This document shows, one piece after another, positions 1 through 11,060 of a stretch of 64,000 nt of DNA. Position numbers and translations under genes: made by a program. The stretch comes from Actinostola sp. cb2023. Lineage: Eukaryota; Cnidaria; Anthozoa; Actiniaria; Actinostolidae. The number at the start of each line of letters is the position of its first letter. The stretch's first letter is position 1. Location of the stretch: NCBI GenBank assembly GCA_033675265.1, contig JAUJYZ010000706.1, forward strand, positions 1-64,000, written 5' to 3'. The notes beneath the pieces were generated by a model, which saw only the letters and a list, made by a program, of their open reading frames with translations, made no database searches and was not told where the DNA came from.

Positions 1-500
1 AACATAAATAGTGCTAAATTATGCTATTAAATTATATTGTTAATTATGCTATTTTAGGCACTAGTGCCAAAGTATTGCATGCATTTAGTGTTTGTTTCTC
101 TAATATAATGAGTAACAATTAATATTTTTATTATTGATGAAGGTTGAGCACAGATTCATTCAGTATATTATTGTTTGATCATTCACATTAGTGATTCCAA
201 TAAATCTGGGACATTTTGTGGGTCAAATAATACCTGTAAATAAACCAATGCTAACTGATATACAGTTGTATAATAATTTTATTATTTACAATATGAATGT
301 TACAATCTTTGTGAGGGAATGATATTTAATTGTAATTAATTATATGTACATATTTTTCAACCATCACTCATTCTCATATGATACCTATTACTAATCAGAA
401 TGTTTTTAATAAAAGCTGATTCTTAATTATTTTGTCTGCAATCTATACAAAAAATCATTTTACAATACAATAACATAATAATATAGCTTCTACAATATGT
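1..500. other. AT-rich intergenic stretch
   Basis: I see no open frame, repeat pair or structural RNA here. It is AT-rich sequence to the left of the Ngaro-like element, whose outermost repeat (B2) begins at about 501. Confidence 0.5.
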
Positions 501-603
501 TTTTGTCTTCACTACTCATCAACGACACAATTGTTCAGGAACAACCTGTTTATTGTGGATATGCAGCCAGCGCCCGCCCCGCAGTGCAATCACTGCAAAG
601 ACT
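501..603 (-). repeat. Split direct repeat B2 of the Ngaro-like element
   Basis: Matches 1046-1146 almost base for base, starting TTTTGTCTTCACTAC, with a few small indels near a GC-rich block. It is the distal (3') end repeat of the element. Confidence 0.8.
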
Positions 604-876
604 TACACTACGTAGTAATTCTATCTAGTATTACATACAATATCAATTGCTGAGCGGGACACGAACAACCATACGTAATAAACCCTGTGGGAAAAAAATA
701 TGGAAACGTGTTCTCCAACCCATGCTGCAGCAATGCTTCTGGAGGTTAAAAGCTCTATACAAAACACTCGGACGTTGGAGACTTAGTCGTCTACCTCCGA
801 CAATTTGACAAGCAGTGTCTTATTAGAAAAACATACAATATTTTTTACACAAACAACAACAACAACAAAAAAAAAA

Positions 877-1044
877 GATAAACCATCTAGGGATGGGTGC
901 TGGCCTAGAATGCTGACCGTGTGCTATACTCGCTCTGATATACACGTATACCATCATGCACTTCGCTCACACCGTGATGCTCACGTGCCGCCAAAATATT
1001 AATTTCTGTGTACTTCATTGCATTCGCACGCCAGAAATGTAACA
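877..1044 (-). repeat. Split direct repeat A2 of the Ngaro-like element
   Basis: Near-identical to A1 at 5294-5461, starting GATAAACCATCTAGGG. It directly abuts B1, the arrangement expected for the internal A2/B1 junction of a circular-intermediate retroelement. Confidence 0.85.
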
Positions 1045-1045
1045 A

Positions 1046-1146
1046 TTTTGTCTTCACTACTCATCAACGACACAATTGTTCAGGGAACAACCTGTTTATT
1101 GTGGATATGCAGCCAGCGCCCCGCAGTGCAATCACTGCAAAGACCT
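1046..1146 (-). repeat. Split direct repeat B1 of the Ngaro-like element
   Basis: Partner of B2 (501-603). It lies immediately downstream of the recombinase stop in minus-strand order and abuts A2. Confidence 0.8.
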
Positions 1147-1181
1147 AGAAGCCAAAGTTCGGGCTTGACGTACGCGATGAA

Positions 1182-2219
1182 CTACCCGGATTGGAGATGT
1201 TTCGAGACTTCTAGCTTTTTAGACAATTCATCTTCTATGTACATGTTTTTGGAAGATGCAGATTTCCATCTCCCGTGTCTCTGGATGATGCGATCATTTA
1301 TACCAGAATTAGCCGCTAGGGTGGCTCCGCCAGATCTGAGTGAGTGTGTACTGTAGCTGGAAGGATCTTCCACTATTCCGGTCAGGTCAACTTTTAGTTT
1401 CTCTCTAAATGTAGTGTAACTGATGTGGCGGTCTTCGTTGACCAAGCGATGGCTTGACTTTGTTTTCAGCAAGGGTCTGAAAATAAATTTTGTACAATCT
1501 TCGGGAATGAGTGATCTCGATAAATACATCTTGAGCAACTTGACGGGTGTGTGGGGGAGGGGAGATTCGCTGATAAGGACTTCGTTGCCCTCCCTGAGCT
1601 GATCATTCTTACTCTTGGTTATAACAATTTTCAAGTGACCTGGATTGAAATTGAGATCACTTCTCCTGATACGAATAAGATCGTCAAAACGTAACAGGGC
1701 GGCAAAGGCTAGGGAGTACATGCATACATTCCTGAGATCCAGAACATTGTCTAAATTGGCTTTAGCAATGATTTTGTTCAAATGTTCTAGTTTGATCGGT
1801 TCTTTTCTATTGATTTTTCGGGTTCCGATGGACCTTTTAGCACCTTCTCTGACGAGATTAACAAGAACGTTATCAGTGGGGGAAGGTAGACCCGATAAGT
1901 TATGGGCCCATTTTATTGCATAGAAAGCAGCGTCAACCGACTGATGAGACTTAGTAGATTCCATTAGATATTGTAAGTATAATGCTACGTGTGAAGGTTC
2001 AGCAGGGAAATATTTCAGAGTACTGTGCCTGTCTGTAAACTTCTTCCATCTCTTCAAAGATCTAAGATATGCAGAGACAGTACTTGGTGCTCTGGAGGAT
2101 AGTACGGTCATTTTCATTCTTTCTGCTAAAGAGAATAGCTCGTCATCTTGACAAGATGTGAGATCTCGCCAAAACCCCTCGTTGAAAATATCTGTGTAGA
2201 GAGAAAAAGAAAAACACAA
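1182..2219 (-). CDS. Tyrosine recombinase (phage-integrase fold) of the Ngaro-like element
   Basis: A 345-residue intact frame. The N-terminal part (about 40-130) resembles a SAM-like core-binding domain (APSTVSAYLRSLKRW). The catalytic domain shows the tyrosine-recombinase set: Arg177 (ALLRFDDL), HxxR at 292-295 (HSLR), His315 in HGRW with Trp318, and nucleophile Tyr327 (NMYIED). In this family the protein integrates a circular cDNA by site-specific recombination, so no target duplication is expected. It is the last ORF of the element and is followed directly by repeat B1. The first roughly 25 residues could be untranslated if an internal Met is used. Confidence 0.85.
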   Translation of the reverse strand: MCFSFSLYTDIFNEGFWRDLTSCQDDELFSLAERMKMTVLSSRAPSTVSAYLRSLKRWKKFTDRHSTLKYFPAEPSHVALYLQYLMESTKSHQSVDAAFYAIKWAHNLSGLPSPTDNVLVNLVREGAKRSIGTRKINRKEPIKLEHLNKIIAKANLDNVLDLRNVCMYSLAFAALLRFDDLIRIRRSDLNFNPGHLKIVITKSKNDQLREGNEVLISESPLPHTPVKLLKMYLSRSLIPEDCTKFIFRPLLKTKSSHRLVNEDRHISYTTFREKLKVDLTGIVEDPSSYSTHSLRSGGATLAANSGINDRIIQRHGRWKSASSKNMYIEDELSKKLEVSKHLQSG

Positions 2220-2721
2220 CTGAAAATACCTCTCATTCTTCGCGCAGTCAATGTGATGGCAATATGATTGACGGGCACGTCAACTGTATATACTAGATAT
2301 TAAAGTATGGAATAATCATGAATAGACACGTACAAATATCCAATAGTTTGACAAAGAGTCCTTTAATTGAAGATATAAATACTATTCAGGAAAACATGTA
2401 CTTGACAAGAACAAAACGTAGTACATTGAAAAATCAATAGAGTACCATAGACTCTGGGGCAATAAATGCCTGCATTAACATGAATGTGAGCAAAAACTCG
2501 TTCAATTGAAACTATGCATATTAGAGTGCCATAGACTCATCACGCATTGATCTCATATCCCTTCAGGACTTACACAATGAACTCATCAAACTTATTTGTT
2601 TGAATATAAATAGAGTACCATAGACTCATCAGCAATGAATGCGCAAGTGTATTTGAGTACAAAAAACTCAATCAATTGAAAAATGCAATTGATAGATAGA
2701 TTCTTGTTAATTAACAAAAAA
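2220..2721 (-). other. Spacer between RT-RNase H and recombinase of the Ngaro-like element
   Basis: No convincing frame. A short motif around GAGTACCATAGACTC recurs three times (about 2440, 2525 and 2610) with AATTGAA-type flanks, a small degenerate tandem repeat. Its length leaves little room for the methyltransferase found in DIRS1 and PAT. Confidence 0.5.
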
Positions 2722-4790
2722 CTAGGTGACACATTGGTCGCATATCCCTTCGGGACTTGTACAAAATCCATACTTCGTGTTACGCGGTTCCAACAACAAA
2801 GAGATCCGAAGAGCTACAAATTGGACGCTGAAAACCTTGGATCTGTTGAAAAGGGAGTTTTTCGCTTTTCCTCTGATAATTAAATTATGATTAAAGTTAT
2901 TTAACGATTCCCATCCGTGTATCCAGTTATTCCAATGAACTCCGTCTTCGCAGAGTAAAGTCCAAAACACTGATGACTTCCAACAAGGAACGATAAGAGT
3001 GCCTTCGCCATTGGAGGCTATAAGATGATTGATAACTTTAGGTATAAGAGTTGTAGGTGGGAACAACCAGTTATTGTCGTACCGCCAGCTCTGGGTAAAA
3101 GCGTCTACTGCCTCTGATTCTGGCTGATAGAATCTAGAATTAAATCGTGTTAATTTAGCATTGTAAACACAAGCAAAACGATCGATCGTATGAGGACCCC
3201 ATAGGGAATCCAACATGTTAAATACATTGTCATTAATGGTATAATCATCATAATCAATGATTCTGCTGACAGCATCTGCTTCAGTATTAAGATCTCTAGG
3301 GATCCACTTTACATCCAACGATATCTTACATTGTACACAGATGGTAAATAATTCTAGAGCTATGTCTTGTAAATCGAGTACCTTACTACCGTTTAAGACG
3401 ATGGAAACTACATTCTGATTATCAGTGAACCAAGCTATCGTACGATTAGAAAGATCTGACCTAAATGCCTCTAAAGCAAGAAGAACGGCCTTAAGCTCCC
3501 TCCATGTAGAACTTCTTGTCTTCTCTTCATCCGACCAATTGCAATGAGAAACTTTATTAGTCCCATCTATGTCAAGGACCGCTCCACAGGCGTCACCAGA
3601 TGCGTCTGAATAGACCACTTTGGAAGGAATAGGATTTCCTGACCATAACTGTTTACAATTCAGATGTTTGGCATTGTCTCGCCAGAAACACAGCTCTCTT
3701 ACAGTGGGTGGATCCAGTTTAAGATACTCATACCAAGATAGACACTTGTTAATTATACTATACGCCGATCTGGTCATTAAACGTACAATGTTGCCAACCG
3801 ATATTTCCAAGGAAATGATTTGACCTACCACAGAGGCCAATACCTTCACGTGAATTGGATATTCGCGTCTATGATCAAGAATGTCGTTAATAGACGTTAT
3901 AAGTTTACAAATTCGCTTATCGGTTGCTCTGATAGACTTAACGCTAGTATTAATCACATATCCTAACCAGGCAATCTCTTGTACAGGTTCCCAATGAGAT
4001 TTAAGCTCATTCACTACAAAACCACACTTTAACAAATCCGAATGAACTATAAGACTGAAAATTTTGGCTTGACAGTGATTTTTCCCCCCGCCTAGACCAT
4101 CGTCTAAATAAATTGCTATGGGGATTCCTTGACTACGCCATAATTTCGATAGGGGTTTTAACAACTTTGTAAAGATAAATGGCGCCGAACTGAGTCCGAA
4201 CGGCAAAACGCAGAATCGAAAATATCTCTTGAAAGACTTATCAAAATCCCAGGTAAAAGGTGAGATACTTCCTATGTTCTACACAAATTTCTACATGATG
4301 ATACGCTGACTTAAGGTCAAAATTGAACATAAAATAATCCCTATTTAAGAGCTGAATGATAGTCTTAATGTCTTCACATTTGAATTTCTGCTTATATATA
4401 AAATTTGTTGACATGTCTTAAGTCAATGATCAGACGTTTCTTGCCGGATGACTGTATTGAGACCGATAAAGGATTCACATTGTCGGGTATCTCAAACATT
4501 TCCTCAATACAATTATGAGTTAGAAGCTCGTTTACGGCTTCATTAACAAACGTAGAGTGCTTACGGGCTGATAAGTTATTTTTAGCTATAAAAGGTGTTG
4601 GTAAGTCAACAAAAGGGATCTTATATCCTTGTTCTAGAATATCGAGAATAAACTTTGAAGCTCCGATAACTTTCCAATGATCAATAAACTTCTTGAGCCT
4701 GGATCGAACTGAGATTACAGTAATTTTCCTATCGACATTACAAACGTATTCTCCCTTTGCCGTTTCGGCAGATAAACATTCGGTTTACAA
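2722..4790 (-). pseudogene. Reverse transcriptase-RNase H of the Ngaro-like element (5' part frameshifted)
   Basis: The uninterrupted part (4206-2722, 494 residues) starts inside RT at VLPFGLSSAPFIFTKLL and carries the catalytic box YLDDG about 35 residues on. It is followed by the RNase H region (VVYSDASGD, then WFTDNQNVV, then a late HxxD-like stretch) and the conserved DIRS-order tail (DRFACVYNAKL, LFPPTTLIPK, LIVPCWKS). Upstream, from about 4790 to 4207, other frames continue the RT palm and fingers: a block reading NPLSVSIQ then KKRLIIDLRHVN, and FNFDLKSAYHHVEI. At least two frameshifts separate these pieces. The product would copy the element's RNA. Its order between gag and recombinase fits Ngaro. 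Confidence 0.8.
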
Positions 4791-4856
4791 AACAACTGTC
4801 CAGTACTATCTATGTCAAATGAATCAGATTCTACTACACCTTCATATAGTCAATTC

Positions 4857-5250
4857 TTAGATTGTAGTCCAGGACAATCAGACCTCCAGTGACCTGGTTT
4901 TCCGCAAGAGAAGCAATTTCCTGGCTTGTTGGCGAACTTCACGGTACTTTTGACAGCTCCTCTTTAGCTTTAGCTTGATCGTTCATCTCAAGTGATTGTT
5001 TGGCGTCAGAAATGGTATCCATGACCTTAACGTTGAATTTGAATTGATCCTCATTTGCTTTTTTCTTGAACTTGTGAGGTTCGTCGTACTTTAGCTTCTT
5101 GATTTCTTTCAAATGAGATTCTGAGGTTTCAGTGGAACTTCTTTTTAATTCCGACACAGACCTATCCATCATGGTCTGCATGGAAGCCAACAACTGCTCG
5201 TTATTTTGCTGTATCAGTCTAGCTACGTCCACTTCAGTAATATCGGACAT
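4857..5250 (-). pseudogene. Gag-like protein with CCHC zinc knuckle (one frameshift)
   Basis: Begins at ATG 5250 with an acidic, Lys-rich, coiled-coil-like N-terminus (MSDITEVDVARLIQQNNEQ) of 103 residues ending near 4939. The next frame then gives a single zinc knuckle, CFSCGKPGHWRSDC (C-x2-C-x4-H-x4-C), before a stop at about 4857. A nucleic-acid-binding capsid-like function is inferred from the knuckle and from its position as first ORF after repeat A1. A one-base shift near 4940 joins the two parts, which may be decay, programmed frameshifting or sequence error. Confidence 0.7.
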
Positions 5251-5293
5251 GGTAAGGAGTCAATATTTCCTTACTTCACCACACAAAAAAAAT

Positions 5294-5461
5294 GATAAAC
5301 CATCTAGGGATGGGTGCTGGCCTAGAATGCTGACCGTGTGCTATACTCGCTCTGATATACACGTATACCATCATGCACTTCGCTCACACCGTGATGCTCA
5401 CGTGCCGCCAAAATATTAATTTCTGTGTACTTCATTGCATTCGCACGCCAGAAATGTAACA
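5294..5461 (-). repeat. Split direct repeat A1 of the Ngaro-like element
   Basis: Near-identical to A2 at 877-1044 and marks the 5' end of the minus-strand element, about 45 bases before the gag start. Confidence 0.85.
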
Positions 5462-5557
5462 TTATTCACGCCGGGCCCAAACCATCGATAAAACGCCATG
5501 TTCGCCAGACCAATTGACCAGCGGTACGCCGCGTGAAATTATCGCGGCGAATTCAAA

Positions 5558-5829
5558 ATGGCGGCTTTCGCGGTGTTTTTCTGTTCAAGATGTTTTAGAC
5601 AGAGTTACGGATCGAAATGAAGAGGAAGAAGAAGAGATGAACGATATCGAGGAAGAAGACAATGATGAAGACAAGTTGCGATCGTGGCTGAAAAGATTTC
5701 CAGTAGGCGAAGGGTTTAATTCTGAACTTTTCGCCGATTTAAGTAAAGACGTCCTTCTGCCCATCATCAAACAGTGCTCGGTTGACTGTACTAGTTACTG
5801 TGAAGTGCAGTCGACTGAGCGTACAAAAG
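5558..5829 (+). CDS. First exon of an unrecognised acidic protein
   Basis: ATG in a CAAAATGGCGGC context at 5558 begins a frame that stays open only about 20 codons. One base later a second frame runs to 5829 with a very acidic block (EEEEEEMNDIEEEDNDEDK) and then LRSWLKRFPVGEGF. The segment ends at a good donor (AAAAG/GTATTT). A one-base slip in the T-rich stretch after the start would join the two. I do not recognise the family. It stands just right of the Ngaro-like element on the opposite strand; whether it is a host gene or another TE gene cannot be told. Confidence 0.4.
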
Positions 5830-6434
5830 GTATTTTAAAGTGAACTCCAGTAATTTAAAATTCGTGTATGGAAGGCGTTTACAATTGTTTACAATCAAAA
5901 TGTTGTTTTAATACGCGAATATTTTGACTACATTTGTAATCTTATAAGCTAAAATAAAAAAAAAACAAATAAGTAAGCTTAATAAACTTTATTTCAGTGT
6001 CGATTTGTATAACTGCAGTATTTTTTAATAATAACTGGTTAATTTGAACCCTTTGCAGTTAAACTGAATCTATTTGAGATTTGAATCTAGTACAAAATGT
6101 TGACACATCAAAACACACTCCTTATTGACTTGTAATGTGTTCATGTTTACAGCTGCTACACTCTTAACACAATCATCACTGAATGCTGGTGAAGTACTCG
6201 GCAGTGAAGCTTGCATGTGAATGAAAAAGATCTACATCAGGCTAGCAGGCAGAGTCACTATACGACGACCTTACCATGGCAACATATCTCGTCAAATCCC
6301 ATATGGCATTTTCAGGATTGCAAGTCTTGTTGCAACAACAAGCAATGATGGTAGCTTTCTGGAGCCAAGATGCTACATCAAAAAAAAAAAAAAGGCTGAA
6401 GTGATCTGTTTTACCTCTCTGACCTCTCTCCAGA

Positions 6435-6674
6435 AATTCATGTCTTTACTTTCTGGGTTGGGCACCAGAGAGGTTAAAAAAGCACTTCAGTCGGGAACTG
6501 AAAGGTCGCTGTAGGGAGGGGCATAATGTCAAGCTGCTGGTCAGTGAGGATGAACAGTTTGCCTTCACTTTCTGGATTAACCGTGGGCAGTTGGACATAT
6601 CATTCCAGTATGGTGAATGGAACACCTGTCAATTACCACTGCATAACTGTGAGCTTGATGTTGATATGCTATGA
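6435..6674 (+). CDS. Possible 3' exon of the same unrecognised gene
   Basis: A frame reading FLGWAPERLKKHFSRELKG, then FTFWINRGQLDISFQYGEW, ends at a TGA at 6672-6674. Its composition looks like real protein. The region upstream (6150-6430) also looks coding in pieces but changes frame across an A14 run near 6380. I infer, without proof, that it belongs with the exon at 5558-5829. Function unknown. Confidence 0.3.
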   Translation, partial: NSCLYFLGWAPERLKKHFSRELKGRCREGHNVKLLVSEDEQFAFTFWINRGQLDISFQYGEWNTCQLPLHNCELDVDML

Positions 6675-6834
6675 CATCTGTACTCACTTTTCCAGTAGCT
6701 GAATGGAGGACTTAGCGGTCACGTGACATCAACCCCTTAACTCAAACAGAAATGAAAATAGCAGCTCAAAATATGTAAAATGTTCAATTTTCAGCTCGAT
6801 GTTTATGAGGGGTGATTACCGCCAAAATGTATAT

Positions 6835-7110
6835 TTTGATTATGCAATTCTAAAATGCCATTATGCTCTTCTCGTTTGATATTGTAAACTGCCATTATGC
6901 AATGAAAGAATCCAACTTTTGATTATGCAATTCTAAAATGCCATTATGCTCTTCTCGTTTGATATTAAAACTGCCATTATGCAATGAAAGAATCCAACTT
7001 TTAATTATGCAATTATAAAATGCCATTATGCTCTTCTCGTAGTCGTTTGATATTGTAAACTGCCATTATGCAATGAAAGAATCCAACTTTTGATTATGCA
7101 ATTATGGTCT
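6835..7110 (+). repeat. Subterminal tandem repeat, about 82-88 bp units
   Basis: About 3.3 copies of a unit containing GATTATGCAATTCTAAAATG and GTTTGATATTGTAAACTGCC. About one and a half copies of the same unit, inverted, lie at 26370-26520. Repeated subterminal units are commonly transposase-binding sites in DNA transposons; that role is inferred here. Confidence 0.75.
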
Positions 7111-7122
7111 TCCCAATTGATA

Positions 7123-7375
7123 CAGTCATTTGCAAAAATTCTGGCCGCCACGATATATCAATATATCGGGTGCATTATGGGTAATTAAATAATCGAAAAT
7201 TCCCCTTAAAGCGGGCTTTAAAGCCAGCAAAGTTGGTAGAAATATTTAGTATAATGTTTATTTTAGTATTACGTTTGTTGTTTGTAAATTTTGCTTCATT
7301 TAATAGTATTAGTGATGCACCCGATATATTGATATATTGATATATCGTGGCGGCCAGAATATTTGCAAATGACTG
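7123..7375. mobile_element. Tc1/mariner-type MITE with TA duplication (copy 1)
   Basis: Ends CAGTCATTTGCAAA..., inverted at the other end, flanked by TA on both sides, 253 bp with long terminal inverted repeats (TIRs) containing GCCGCCACGATATATC. It is related to 15932-16204. The inverted copy of the host sequence at about 26350 lacks it and shows a single TA, so insertion is demonstrated within the window. No coding capacity. Confidence 0.85.
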
Positions 7376-7617
7376 TATAATAAAATGCAGTTATGAAGTT
7401 ATGTACCAAAAAAAAAAACAAGACTTCAACTAAGCTTATACATTTCTAAAAAGCTGTGTTCATTTTGAATTTGGAGATTGACTTCGTCCAGTAAAACTGA
7501 GAATCTATCAATTCTTTGGAAAAACCCCTTATTATGATATGCTTACGTCATATACTGCATGACACTCAGATGTGGAATATGGGTGGGAGAGTGGAGTCTG
7601 GATCGACTACTCTCAAA

Positions 7618-7716
7618 ATGGCGGACAACGCACATGGTAGAGACGATGCAAAAAAGATAGATCAAGGTATAAGGCTTTTACGTGAGGCGACTGAACTACT
7701 TTCTGGAGCAACTAGC

Positions 7717-7767
<51 letters not shown>

Positions 7768-8329
7768 CTAGCAGTACTACTACTACTACTAGTAATAATG
7801 TCAATTCTACAAGTGCCAATCTTCGCTCCCTCTTTGGGCCATACGAAAATAGACCGGGCGGTAGTCGCAACCGGCCAGCTCCACAAAGCAGAAATCAAGT
7901 TGCTGTGTCACCGAAGAAGAAAGCAAAGGCCGCTCCATACTTGTTTTTGAAACCACGCGAAACCTGGACACACGAGTTTATGTGTCTATGTTACTCCCAT
8001 CAAGAAGTTGTTCCTTCGAAAGAGATGAAATATAAAATGCAGATGGCTGGGTTAGGGAAGAAAAATATATGTCTCTCGAAGGATGCAGGCTCAGTTCAGG
8101 TGAAGACAAAGCTGGAAGATGTATTCCCCAAACTTGTTGATGGCGGTGGTTTCGAAATAATGCGACGAGGTTTGGCCAATGAATTAGTGCTCATACAACC
8201 CCCCTCGTAGTGGTTATTCTGTCCAATTTCTTCGAGATGTTTGCTGGCCTTGGACAAGCCATAGCTTTCATCAGGCCAATCCAAAGTAATTTGGATATGA
8301 CACCAGTACAAGGTGAAGAAATCAATGAG
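7618..8329 (+). CDS. HECT-type gene exon 1: N-terminal conserved block
   Basis: Starts MADNAHGRDDAKKIDQGI. An A44 run splits the frame; after it come NVNSTSANLRSLFGPYENR, WTHEFMCL, KMQMAGLGKKNICL and GGFEIMRRG. Then, with two one-base shifts near 8205-8250, come GYSVQFLRDV and FIRPIQSNLDM. These blocks, in this order, are those of the N-terminus of G2E3-like proteins of fish and invertebrates. Donor GAG/GTGAGG at 8330. The A44 run is probably an expanded homopolymer or a small retro-insertion. Confidence 0.65.
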
Positions 8330-8538
8330 GTGAGGGGTGAAGTCTTCCTATATATTCTGCAAATACCGTACCGTATTTTCTCGAATAAGCGCATTTTGAC
8401 TGTAAATTAAATTCAGAATAAAGTGGTTCAGCTGTTCATTCAACGTTAAGCTTATAAGCTTTAAATATATGCAGTGCGTGTACATGTATCTGAACTTATT
8501 ACTCAGATACTCAAACAATGCTTTTCTAATCAATATAG

Positions 8539-8636
8539 GGTCAAAGTGCAAGTTCCGCACCGAAAGTAAACTGCGTTGTTTGCCACCAGGAACTTCCAGT
8601 GTCAGAAGTCAGACAGCATCGAGAGACTTGTAACAG
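8539..8636 (+). CDS. HECT-type gene exon 2: UBZ-like C2HC finger
   Basis: Bounded by AATATAG/GG and AACAG/GTAC, in phase with exon 1. It encodes CVVCHQELPVSEVRQHRETC, a C-x2-C-x11-H-x3-C pattern like ubiquitin-binding UBZ fingers. A ubiquitin-binding role fits the CUE-like and HECT-like segments downstream. Confidence 0.6.
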
Positions 8637-9453
8637 GTACAACTACTAATTACTGCTTGTGTTTGTGGTGGAAATTTAAACCTGATAATTATGGCATATA
8701 TTGTAGTCCTGTAGTCCCCGTGTAATATGTAAATATATCTCTCCATTTCTCAACTTTATGACTGCTAAGGACCGCTGGGATTGTGACTGGCTGAAATAAA
8801 CGCAGGCTCACTGTGTTTTGTAACGGTAGTACCGATCAGAATCACCGAAAAAAGAATGATACGTCTTCAGATCCTCAATATAAACACACTGAAAAACTAC
8901 TATGCAGAAGCTGAATACCAAAATACTGATGTGCAGAACTCAGAAGCTGAAGGAAACATTCCGGCACGAAGAAGAATTTGACGCCAACCACCACTCGAGA
9001 CTCGAGGCGAAAGAAAGTCACCTAATTTTCAAAATGGGCCACAGTACACGGACTATACGAAAATTTGTATATCTTAAGGTGCATTTTATGGCTCTTTTCA
9101 TCCTTTGTCTTTATCCTATTAGCAGAATATGTAGCATTTTTTGTTAAACGTCGAGCGTGGGTCTAATGTCTTACATTTAAATGTCGTCACATGTGTTCTC
9201 GTATGTTTTTCAAAAAGCCCAAGAATACACCAATTGTTTTTCGTAGTGAAAATTAAATGCATCGCAGATGTTCATCAACAATTGTACTTTAGTTTTTGGC
9301 TATATTTACACTTGCATATTCGATTATCGTAAATCTACTTCACATGAATATCGAAGTCAAACTAATCATGGACGCATGAATGCTAATTTGCCGAGTCACG
9401 CAACGAGTGACCAAACAATGTTTTAGTCACGCTGCGATGCCAAAGGTTTTGAA

Positions 9454-9560
9454 TGAATGAATGAACTTTATTTAAAGAAGGTTAATATAAAAAAAAACAT
9501 TTACAAAATGCACCAGTTTAGCATAGCTAATCTTCCACTGGGCCTTCTAGGTTAAATAAA
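9454..9560 (-). mobile_element. LINE-like 3' end with (CATT)n tail
   Basis: On the minus strand it ends AATAAAGTTCATTCATTC, the polyadenylation signal plus short-repeat tail typical of CR1/L2/RTE-type 3' ends. No coding remains, so the assignment rests on the tail only. Confidence 0.4.
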
Positions 9561-10242
9561 TAATAATAATCGTAATAATAATATGTGATTAACTAAATAA
9601 ATAGAATACAAAGTTTTGCACTATTTTCTGAAATAGTTCCCTGATGTAATTCTTTAGCTAAAATATAAGGAGTTTAATTTGTTGTACTCGTTTGTAATCA
9701 ATAAATGATTTTCATATAAGAGATTGAATTAGAATATTGATGAAACCTGACCTTCAATGATGAACAGAAATGTATAAACATGTATTTACAACCAAATGTA
9801 ATCTAGTTTACTTATCAGATTAATTTATAGTTCCCAGTCAGTTTTTAAAGAATGGGGGCAGCTGTAGTGTCAACTATGACTAGTTTATATGTGCATTAGA
9901 AGTATACAATATTACAACTTAGTGTATCTTCTGTACTTTATTATTATGATCTCCCCTCCATGTTTGGGTATAGGCTGACAGTTTGAAACCCCAACCCTGT
10001 TTAAGACAAAAAAATCAAAAATACCTACCCTGTCTTGGACAACACCCTCTATTTTAGGACCCTGTTTAGGACAAAATACACACTGTCTTTAACATGTGCT
10101 TTATGTTGACAGATGACCTGCTAAAGATCGGCAAACTTCTCACATCTTGGTTGGCTAAATACCGGTTAAAACCATATTTAACAATGACAATCGTGCATTA
10201 CCATACCCTGACAGACTCACATAAAAATTATATACCCTATTC

Positions 10243-10312
10243 AGTGTTCAGCGGCACATCCCGTATAGCCCATATACATGTATGGGAGTACCATCCCCCC
10301 CTCCCCCCCAGG
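10243..10312 (-). repeat. Fragment of the GGGATAGGGTA-rich repeat family
   Basis: Shares the end sequence GCGGCACAT...CCCGTATAGC...CCCCCC with the inverted copy at 16325-16640. Only the terminal 70 bases or so are present. Confidence 0.5.
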
Positions 10313-10688
10313 GACCTCCCCCTGTGCACTATGGTACATGTAGACTGTAGTAGTCCTGCATGGCCCAGGTTCTTGATTTTAATGGCATTGTTTTAAATTT
10401 ATTTTTAAATATGCAAATCATCTCAATATCATTACAAGTACATAAATACTGCATGCACCCATCTTAGGCCTAGGTCAAACATCAAACCTCACATGAGCTG
10501 AACCTAATGAGATCAAAGAACACAGCCTTTGTTGTAATCCTGTTTTATTTGCCTTTGGCTCATGTAACAGTAAAGTTTGACCTAGGCCTTAGAGTACAAA
10601 TAAAGTGCAGTTGTTATTAACCCCAATGATGCATGCACATAATTATATTCTATTCCCCATTTTTATTTTATATCAATATGGTTGACAG

Positions 10689-10920
10689 CTCTGGAAAAGA
10701 GGATGTTGTTATCAGTAAAGTGGTTAATAGCTGCTCTGCAGTTGAGGACAGTACCAAATTGTCTACTGTGTCACCTATTGAGGTATCAAATGTGTTTTTG
10801 AACTATTATTACAGTTACATGTAAACAAACTTTTACTGACAAAAAAATGTTTTGCCAATATATAGGATACTGCAAGTGCCTCTAGTAGTCAAGACTCTAG
10901 ACACGATTCCAAAGTCCAAG
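10689..10920 (+). CDS. HECT-type gene exons 3-4: Ser-rich linker
   Basis: Two small exons, 10689-10782 and 10866-10920, with GT/AG borders and compatible phases. They encode SGKEDVVISKVVNSCSAVED and then DTASASSSQDSRHDSKVQ. This is low-complexity linker sequence between the finger and the CUE-like segment, with no domain of its own. Confidence 0.5.
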
Positions 10921-11060
10921 GTAATTACTATAGACTCTGTTTTATTGTGTGCTGTCAAATATCTTTATTTTTTGCTGGTATCATCTATTTTACTTTTTAT
11001 TTAAGTATCATTGTGCCATTTTTAGGGAAATTCATTCTCATTCAAAGGTATTTTTGTCAG

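Larger units (their letters stand above)
501..5461 (-). mobile_element. Ngaro-like tyrosine-recombinase retrotransposon
   Basis: Read on the minus strand, the order is repeat A1 (5461-5294), a gag-like frame with a CCHC knuckle, reverse transcriptase plus RNase H, a tyrosine recombinase, then repeats B1 (1146-1046), A2 (1044-877) and B2 (603-501). Split direct repeats of the form A1-ORFs-B1-A2-B2, with a tyrosine recombinase replacing a DDE integrase, are the hallmark of Ngaro and PAT elements of the DIRS order. I see no methyltransferase between RNase H and recombinase, which favours Ngaro. About 270 bases lie between A2 and B2. The recombinase frame is intact; gag and the start of RT carry frameshifts, so this copy is probably inactive or contains sequence errors. 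Confidence 0.85.
6817..7617 (+). repeat. Left long terminal inverted repeat
   Basis: Contains three to four tandem units (see 6835-7110), a later mariner-type MITE (7123-7375), then unique sequence running to the ATG of the HECT gene. The part 7376-7610 matches 26290-26100 on the other strand nearly throughout, with scattered single-base indels. Confidence 0.75.
8640..10680. other. Intronic stretch of the HECT-type gene
   Basis: No supported exon. It holds a LINE-type 3' end (9454-9560) and a fragment of the GGGATAGGGTA-rich repeat (10243-10312). The rest is AT-rich sequence without visible structure. Confidence 0.5.

Noticed and set aside
1018..1356. Plus-strand frame across repeat B1
   Set aside because: Shadow of the tyrosine recombinase and the element's end repeats.
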